64,000 bases of DNA from Qipengyuania gelatinilytica (GTDB lineage Bacteria > Pseudomonadota > Alphaproteobacteria > Sphingomonadales > Sphingomonadaceae). Below are positions 59,325 to 64,000 of the stretch, piece after piece; position 1 is the stretch's first letter, and the number at the start of each line of letters is the position of its first letter. The notes under the pieces were generated by a model. It made no database searches. It worked only from the letters and a program-made list of their open reading frames with translations, and was not told where the DNA came from. Location of the stretch: NCBI RefSeq assembly GCF_019711315.1, contig NZ_CP081294.1:310001-374000 (forward strand), written 5' to 3'. Made by a program: the position numbers and the translations under genes.

Positions 59325-60593
59325 ATGAAGAACCTCGTCACCGCGCTCGCCCTGGCAGCGGCAGTTACGCTTCCGGCATGTGCACCGCAGGTCGAAAGTG
59401 CCTCTACCGCAGTGCAGGCGGAAGAACGCGAACCGGTGACGATCCTGGTGTCGATCGACGGGTTCCATCCCAGCTATCTCGATCGCGGCATTACACCGGC
59501 GCTTTCGAAGCTTGCGGACGGCGGTGTGCGCGCTGCGATGCGCCCCTCTTTCCCGACCAAGACCTTCCCCAATCACTGGACGCTGGTGACCGGCCTCGTG
59601 CCGGACCATCACGGCATCACTGCCAACCGAATGGAAGACAAGGGCAAACCGGCAGAGCCGTTCACGATGGCGACGGTCGATCCTTATTGGTGGAGCGAGG
59701 CCAAGCCCGTCTGGGTGGAGGCCGAGGAAGCCGGCATTCGCAGCGCCGCGATGTTCTGGCCCGGCTCTGCCGTCCCCTGGGGCGGTACCGCCGTGCGTTA
59801 TGGGCCGGTGACGGACGGTATCCTGCCGAGCGACTGGCAGCAGTTCTCGATGCAGGTGTCCAACACGCAGCGCGTGAACTCGGTGCTCGACTGGCTGCGC
59901 CGTCCGGCAGAAATCCGCCCCGAATTCGTGACGCTCTATTTCGATACGGTCGACAGCGCCGGTCATGATGCCGGCCCTATCGGTGAGGAAATCGACACCG
60001 CGTTGCGCGATGTCGACAGCCATATCGCCATGCTGGTCGATGGACTTGAGGCGCTGGGCCAGCCCGCCAATCTCGTCATCGTGTCGGATCATGGCATGGC
60101 CCCGACCAGTTCTGAGCGTGTCATCGCGCTCGACGAACTGTTCGACAGCTCGCTGTACCGGCTTGTGGAAGCCGGTGCCTATGCGACCTTCGAACCGGCC
60201 GAGGGCAAGGAAGCCGAGTTCCGCGATGCGATCCTTGCAGATCATGAACACATGACCTGCTGGGCGAAGGAGAACATCCCCGCGCGCTACAACTACGGAA
60301 CGCACGAGCGTATTCCGCCCTACTTCTGCCTCCCGGAAACCGGCTGGACGATCGCGCGATCCGCATCGGGTTCGAGCTGGAGTGGAGGCAACCACGGCTA
60401 CGACAGTTTCGCGCCTGAAATGCAAGCCGTCTTCATCGCAAACGGCCCCGCTTTCCGACAGGGCGCGACTGTGCCGATCTTCGACAACACGGACATCGCG
60501 CCGCTCCTGCGCCGCCTTGTCGGCCTGCCCCAAGCAGAGAAGGCCGATGGCTCGATCGACGCACTGGTACCGGCCCTTTCTTCAAGCGATTGA
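59325..60593 (+). CDS. Nucleotide pyrophosphatase/phosphodiesterase family lipoprotein
   Basis: A 422-residue lipoprotein (lipobox LPAC, C19) of the alkaline phosphatase superfamily, ecto-NPP type. Metal and catalytic sites: VSIDGFHPSY (D45), T80 nucleophile in FPTKTFPNHWTL, YFDTVDSAGHDAGP, IVSDHGMAP and GGNHGYDS. It hydrolyses nucleotide phosphodiester bonds in the periplasm. It follows ychF by 20 bases. Confidence 0.9.
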   Translation: MKNLVTALALAAAVTLPACAPQVESASTAVQAEEREPVTILVSIDGFHPSYLDRGITPALSKLADGGVRAAMRPSFPTKTFPNHWTLVTGLVPDHHGITANRMEDKGKPAEPFTMATVDPYWWSEAKPVWVEAEEAGIRSAAMFWPGSAVPWGGTAVRYGPVTDGILPSDWQQFSMQVSNTQRVNSVLDWLRRPAEIRPEFVTLYFDTVDSAGHDAGPIGEEIDTALRDVDSHIAMLVDGLEALGQPANLVIVSDHGMAPTSSERVIALDELFDSSLYRLVEAGAYATFEPAEGKEAEFRDAILADHEHMTCWAKENIPARYNYGTHERIPPYFCLPETGWTIARSASGSSWSGGNHGYDSFAPEMQAVFIANGPAFRQGATVPIFDNTDIAPLLRRLVGLPQAEKADGSIDALVPALSSSD

Positions 60594-60656
60594 TAGCTAA
60601 GGCGGAACGCTTACCCCTCCCCTGCCGTTAGGCATGCAAACAAGGGGAGTATTCCG

Positions 60657-61469
60657 GTGGTAGACAAGTCCGAAAAGTTCAACTGGCTGGTGCGCGTGGG
60701 CTATTTCAGCCGCGCAATCCTCTATTTCGTGCTGGGCCTGATCGCGCTGACAAGCGCCAACAAGATCGCCGAGGGCACGAACGGAATTTTCCAGGCCATC
60801 AAGGATTATCCTGCCGGAACGGCGATCCTCTGGATCATGGTCGTCGGACTGACGGCTTACGCCCTTTTCCGCTTCTGTTCGCCCCTGTTCGATATCGAGA
60901 ACAACGGTTCCGACGCCAAGGGCTGGGGCAAGCGCATCGGCCATGCCGGTAGCGGGATTGCCCATATCGTCCTTGCCTACTCCGCGTACAAGTTTGCCAC
61001 GAGCGGCTCGGGTTCTTCGGGCGGTTCTGGCGGCGGCGGCGCGCAGGAGGCGGCTTCCGGCGTCCTTTCGGTAGAGTTTGGCGGCATCGTGCTCGGCATC
61101 CTCGGCATCGCATTCTTCCTCGCGGCCATCTTCCAGGCGAAGAAGGGCATTACCGGCGAGTTCATGAACCGCATCAGCGCCCAGGCCCCGTCCGCGACGC
61201 GCTGGCTGGGCGGCGCAGGCTATCTTGCCCGCGGCGTAGTCTACACGGTGATCGGCTGGTCGCTGTTCAAGGCGGGCTTCATGTCGAGCGGCGCGAGCGA
61301 AGTGAAATCGCTTGGCAATGCCGTGGCGAGCCTTGCCGACGATGGTTTCGTCTTCACGCTGACAGCGATCGGCCTCATGCTGTTCGGTCTCTTCAGCCTC
61401 GTTCTTGCACGCTACCGGATCATTCCGGATCTGGACAAGAGCGCGGGCGTACCTTCCTTCCGCGCCTGA
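60657..61469 (+). CDS. DUF1206 family membrane protein
   Basis: A 270-residue membrane protein made of three repeats of two helices each (for example RVGYFSRAILYFVLGLIAL, RIGHAGSGIAHIVLAYSAY, GGAGYLARGVVYTVIGWSLF), with a glycine-rich loop (SGSGSSGGSGGGG) between the second and third. Function is unknown. The start is a GTG at 60657, behind GGGGAG. Confidence 0.9.
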   Translation: MVDKSEKFNWLVRVGYFSRAILYFVLGLIALTSANKIAEGTNGIFQAIKDYPAGTAILWIMVVGLTAYALFRFCSPLFDIENNGSDAKGWGKRIGHAGSGIAHIVLAYSAYKFATSGSGSSGGSGGGGAQEAASGVLSVEFGGIVLGILGIAFFLAAIFQAKKGITGEFMNRISAQAPSATRWLGGAGYLARGVVYTVIGWSLFKAGFMSSGASEVKSLGNAVASLADDGFVFTLTAIGLMLFGLFSLVLARYRIIPDLDKSAGVPSFRA

Positions 61470-61471
61470 CC

Positions 61472-61498
61472 TTGAATCATACCCCAGGGGGGTATACT
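61472..61498 (+). promoter_or_regulatory. Leaderless-type promoter with CsoR/CstR-like operator in its spacer
   Basis: TTGAAT (61472-61477) and TATACT (61493-61498) enclose the perfect dyad ATACCCC-AGG-GGGGTAT (61479-61495), which overlaps the -10. The start codon at 61507 is only nine bases after the -10, so the mRNA would start at or near the A of ATG. G-tract dyads like this are bound by CsoR/RcnR-family repressors (copper, formaldehyde or persulfide sensors). No such repressor gene is in the window. Confidence 0.65.
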
Positions 61499-61506
61499 TC
61501 AACGCC

Positions 61507-62247
61507 ATGGCTAAGACAGCACAACTCTACCGCATGGTGATGGACAAGCATGTCTGTCCCTATGGCATCAAATCGAAGTGGTTGCTCAAGCGCGAAGGCT
61601 TCAAGGTGGAAGACAACCACCTCACCACGCGCGAGATGACCGATGCCTTCAAGGAAGGTCATGGCGTGGAAACCACGCCGCAGACCTTCATCGATGGCCA
61701 GCGGATCGGCGGTTACACCGACCTGCGCAAGCACTTCGGTTACGACAAGAGCAAGCCGGGCGACAAGAGCTACACGCCCGTACTCGCCGTATTCGCGGTA
61801 GGCGCGGCCCTTGCCGTCGCGCTCAGCTTTTTCGTCTACGACGCGCCCTTCACCATCCGGACCGGCGAATGGTTCGTGGCGTTTTCGATGGCGATGCTCG
61901 CCATGCTCAAATTGCAGGATGTCGAACAGTTCTCGAGCATGTTCGTCGGCTATGACCTTCTCGGCAGGCGCTGGGTTCCATACGCCTATGCCTATCCCTT
62001 CCTGGAGGCGACGGCGGCGGTCCTCATGGCCGGACGCATCCTGCCATGGCTATCGATACCCATTGCCCTCTTCATCGGGACAGTGGGCGCGGTCAGCGTC
62101 TTTTACGCAGTCTACATCCAGAAGCGCGACATCAAGTGCGCCTGCGTTGGCGGAAGCGGGAATGTCCCGCTGGGCTTCGTGTCGCTGACGGAAAACCTTG
62201 CCATGGTCGGCATGGGCATTTGGATGTTGCTTCGACCAATCGTGTGA
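61507..62247 (+). CDS. Glutaredoxin domain fused to MauE-like membrane domain
   Basis: A 246-residue fusion. Residues 1-75 are a monothiol glutaredoxin (HVCPYGIKSKWLLKREGF, C17; then VETTPQTFIDGQRIGGYTDL). Residues 80-246 hold about four hydrophobic segments (VLAVFAVGAALAVALSFFVY, FVAFSMAMLAMLKL, ATAAVLMAGRILPWLSIPIAL, ENLAMVGMGIWMLL) like the MauE/DoxX redox group, with a CAC pair near residue 215. Such proteins pass thiol electrons across the inner membrane. The promoter dyad suggests induction by metal or sulfane sulfur. Confidence 0.85.
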   Translation: MAKTAQLYRMVMDKHVCPYGIKSKWLLKREGFKVEDNHLTTREMTDAFKEGHGVETTPQTFIDGQRIGGYTDLRKHFGYDKSKPGDKSYTPVLAVFAVGAALAVALSFFVYDAPFTIRTGEWFVAFSMAMLAMLKLQDVEQFSSMFVGYDLLGRRWVPYAYAYPFLEATAAVLMAGRILPWLSIPIALFIGTVGAVSVFYAVYIQKRDIKCACVGGSGNVPLGFVSLTENLAMVGMGIWMLLRPIV

Positions 62248-62262
62248 GCCATCACCCGGCCC

Positions 62263-62721
62263 ATGACGTTCTACGAAGATATCGAAGTCGGCACGAAGAG
62301 CGCATTCGGCCGGTACGAGGTCACTCGCGAAGAGGTGATGGACTTCGCCTCCAGATACGATCCGCAACCCTTCCATCTCGATGACGAGGCTGCCGCACAA
62401 ACCCATTTCGGCAGGCTCTCGGCCAGCGGCTGGCACACGTGTTCGATGACCATGGCGATGATGGTCGAGAACATGAAAGGCGAGAAGTCGGCCGGCCTCG
62501 GCTCACCGGGCGTGGACCAGTTGCGCTGGAAAAAGCCCGTTTATCCCGGCGACACGCTGCGCTGCGAGACCGAGGTCATCGAAAAGCGCCGCAGTGCCTC
62601 GCGGCCTGAAATGGGCATCTTCAAGAGCCTGATCCGGACCTTCAACCAGGACGGCGACATCGTCCTCGAAATGGTTTCGAACGGCCTGATCCGCACGCGC
62701 GAGCCGGGCGGTTCGGACTAG
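62263..62721 (+). CDS. MaoC family dehydratase
   Basis: A 152-residue hot-dog fold hydratase. The catalytic motif ASRYDPQPFHLD with HFGRLSASGWHT marks an R-specific enoyl-CoA hydratase type (hydratase 2 motif). Its product, R-3-hydroxyacyl-CoA, can feed polyhydroxyalkanoate or other pathways. It ends one base from the convergent lipoprotein gene. Confidence 0.9.
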   Translation: MTFYEDIEVGTKSAFGRYEVTREEVMDFASRYDPQPFHLDDEAAAQTHFGRLSASGWHTCSMTMAMMVENMKGEKSAGLGSPGVDQLRWKKPVYPGDTLRCETEVIEKRRSASRPEMGIFKSLIRTFNQDGDIVLEMVSNGLIRTREPGGSD

Positions 62722-62722
62722 T

Positions 62723-63208
62723 TCAGGCGCCGCACTGGACGAGGCCATCGGCCTCGTAGACCACCCGGTCGCTTGCATCTCTCACCACGAGTGAACCACG
62801 GTAATCGGTGGTCTCGTAGCCGCTCTGCTCGCCGCCTTCTTCTTCGAGATCGAGGATGAAGCTGTACTCCAGCCCGGTATATTTGTTGCGCGCCAGATAG
62901 GGCAATTCGCGGCTCCCGGTATCCGCCGCAAAGCGCAGCAGGTCGCCATTGCGAATGATATAGCCCTCGTCTGCCATGGCAATCGCCACCGCGCCGAGGC
63001 CACCGCCATCCGGTGCAAAGCTGCAACCGGCCCCGAACAGGTCGTATTTCTCGATTTCCCGATAGCGAATGGGATCGGGCTCGAACTCCTCGGCCGGCGG
63101 CTGCTGGTTGGCCTCGACCTCGGCGACATCCGCCTGTCGCTCTTCCTCGCTCGGCCCATCGCTGCATGCTCCAAGCACAAGCAGGGCGGACATCACCAAC
63201 AGTCGCAT
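62723..63208 (-). CDS. Hypothetical lipoprotein
   Basis: A 161-residue lipoprotein (lipobox VLGAC, C15) with an acidic N-terminus (EEERQADVAEVEANQQ) and a globular body with two further cysteines (AGCSFAPDGGGLGAVAIAM; GLVQCGA). I do not recognise a family. Its ATG overlaps the mutL stop as TGATG, so it is translated with mutL. Confidence 0.8.
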   Translation of the reverse strand: MRLLVMSALLVLGACSDGPSEEERQADVAEVEANQQPPAEEFEPDPIRYREIEKYDLFGAGCSFAPDGGGLGAVAIAMADEGYIIRNGDLLRFAADTGSRELPYLARNKYTGLEYSFILDLEEEGGEQSGYETTDYRGSLVVRDASDRVVYEADGLVQCGA

Positions 63209-64000
63209 CAGTGTCTCCCGAACAGCTTCTCGACGTCTTCCATCGAGAGCTTAACCCACGTGGGCCGCCCGTGGTTGCACTGGCCCGAACGCGGCGTTCT
63301 TTCCATCTCGCGCAGCAAGGCGTTCATCTCGTCAACGCGCAGCACCCGCCCCGCCCTGACCGAGCCGTGACACGCCATGGTCGCAAGGACCAGGTCGAGC
63401 TTCTCACCGAGGTGCAGCGCCTCCCCGTTGAGCGCGAGATCGTCGTCGATATCGCGCAGGAGTTTTTCGGGATCGGTACGCGCGATCGCATGCGGCAGGC
63501 TGCGAACCAGCATCGCCGAGGGACCGAAACGTTCGATCGCAAGCCCGTGCTTCGCGAGCGTGTCGGCTGCTTCCTCGAGGCGGTCGCAGCTGGTCTCGTC
63601 CAACTCGACGACCTCGGGGATCAGCAACGCCTGGCTGCGCGCCACGGCTTCCTCGGCTCCGGCTGCTTTCAACCGTTCGAGGACAAGGCGCTCGTGCGCG
63701 GCATGTTGGTCGACGAGGACCAGACCGTCCTTCGCCTCGGCCACGATATAGGTGTTCGCAACCTGTCCGCGTGCAACGCCGAGCGGAAAATCCTGTGTTT
63801 CTGCGGCCACCGGCGCAGCTTCTTCTGCACGGCCTTGCGGCGCAGCCATCACGCCGCCTTCCGTTCCTCGCCACGGCTGTACGGGCTCGGACACGCGCGT
63901 TTGCGGAGCGGACCAGTCGCGGCTTTCGAAGATCGAGCGAAGCGCAGGCGAAGCCTCGTCGCGCACAGGTTCCTGTTGCCAGCGCGACATGGCGCTCGCA
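63208..64000 (-). CDS. mutL: DNA mismatch repair protein MutL (C-terminal part; 5' end outside window)
   Basis: The frame is open to base 64000, so only the C-terminal 264 residues are seen. The MutL dimerisation domain is clear: [46 protein letters not shown] and [13 protein letters not shown] do not see the DQHA(x)2E(x)4E endonuclease motif in full: [13 protein letters not shown] has the DQHAAHE start. The N-terminal ATPase lies beyond the edge. Confidence 0.95.
   Translation of the reverse strand, partial: ASAMSRWQQEPVRDEASPALRSIFESRDWSAPQTRVSEPVQPWRGTEGGVMAAPQGRAEEAAPVAAETQDFPLGVARGQVANTYIVAEAKDGLVLVDQHAAHERLVLERLKAAGAEEAVARSQALLIPEVVELDETSCDRLEEAADTLAKHGLAIERFGPSAMLVRSLPHAIARTDPEKLLRDIDDDLALNGEALHLGEKLDLVLATMACHGSVRAGRVLRVDEMNALLREMERTPRSGQCNHGRPTWVKLSMEDVEKLFGRH

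Overview
The window is a 64 kb piece of an alphaproteobacterial chromosome, most likely Sphingomonadales and probably Erythrobacteraceae (Erythrobacter/Qipengyuania-like). The reasons are high GC with strong third-position bias, many GTG/TTG starts, -10 elements of the type CTATAGGC, a CTTG-N17-CCTATAT heat-shock promoter, and typical family members (PhaR, DOMON-like plus DUF1343 pair, TIGR03607-type patatin, DUF885, DUF1206, NDUFAF5-like methyltransferase). This placement is inference from gene content; there is no rRNA in the window. It is almost entirely core chromosome: about 60 genes, no insertion sequence, prophage, CRISPR array or tRNA that I can see.

Layout. 1-8321 (minus): one long co-directional run radA - cvpA - degenerate NifU/IscU-like - MHS-type MFS transporter - alr - phaR - proS - M28 peptidase (cut by the left edge). 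8392-10707 (plus): patatin-like lipase. 10711-18468: the chaperone block, dnaJ and dnaK (minus, with a sigma-32 promoter), PCuAC copper chaperone and a small zincin (plus), then hrcA-grpE-DUF885 peptidase (minus). 18554-22011 (plus): rph-rdgB-hemW-xerC, tightly coupled. 22012-24191 (minus): rsmI-yraN-gshB. 24229-27812 (plus): LpoA-like lipoprotein, parE, small membrane protein. 27809-35422: hydrolase-OsmC fusion, MoxR ATPase, a soluble chemoreceptor-like protein inserted in reverse, CoxE-like VWA protein, TonB-C-like protein, NamZ-like DUF1343 protein and DOMON-like protein. 35455-41968 (plus): tyrS, PilZ, MFS exporter, cysK, S9 peptidase. 42040-44754 (minus): hisI - merR - acyl-CoA dehydrogenase. 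44755-45101: a gene-free gap that looks like a structured RNA ending in a UUCG terminator. 45102-46679: divergent comF and methyltransferase. 46676-52524 (minus): glyQ-glyS-ppdK. 52635-55629 (plus): three tandem TraB/GumN proteins. 55755-62721 (plus): rplY, pth, Tat-dependent SDR, ychF, nucleotide pyrophosphatase/phosphodiesterase, DUF1206, glutaredoxin-membrane fusion, MaoC. 62723-64000 (minus): lipoprotein and mutL (cut by the right edge).

Working themes: protein folding and heat shock (dnaK/dnaJ/hrcA/grpE), tRNA charging and translation (proS, tyrS, glyQS, rplY, pth, ychF, rsmI, rph), DNA maintenance (radA, xerC, parE, mutL), cell envelope (alr, LpoA-like, NamZ-like), and carbon storage and acyl-CoA metabolism (phaR, acyl-CoA dehydrogenase, MaoC, ppdK).

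The most interesting signals are not whole gene islands. They are (i) the unidentified structured RNA at about 44850-45100, (ii) a CsoR/CstR-like dyad sitting between -35 and -10 of an apparently leaderless promoter for a glutaredoxin-membrane fusion, (iii) a reversed soluble chemoreceptor-like gene splitting a MoxR/CoxE pair whose VWA has an altered MIDAS, (iv) three diverged TraB/GumN genes in tandem, and (v) MerR and PhaR operator-like dyads in their own leaders. I found no convincing new multi-gene system.
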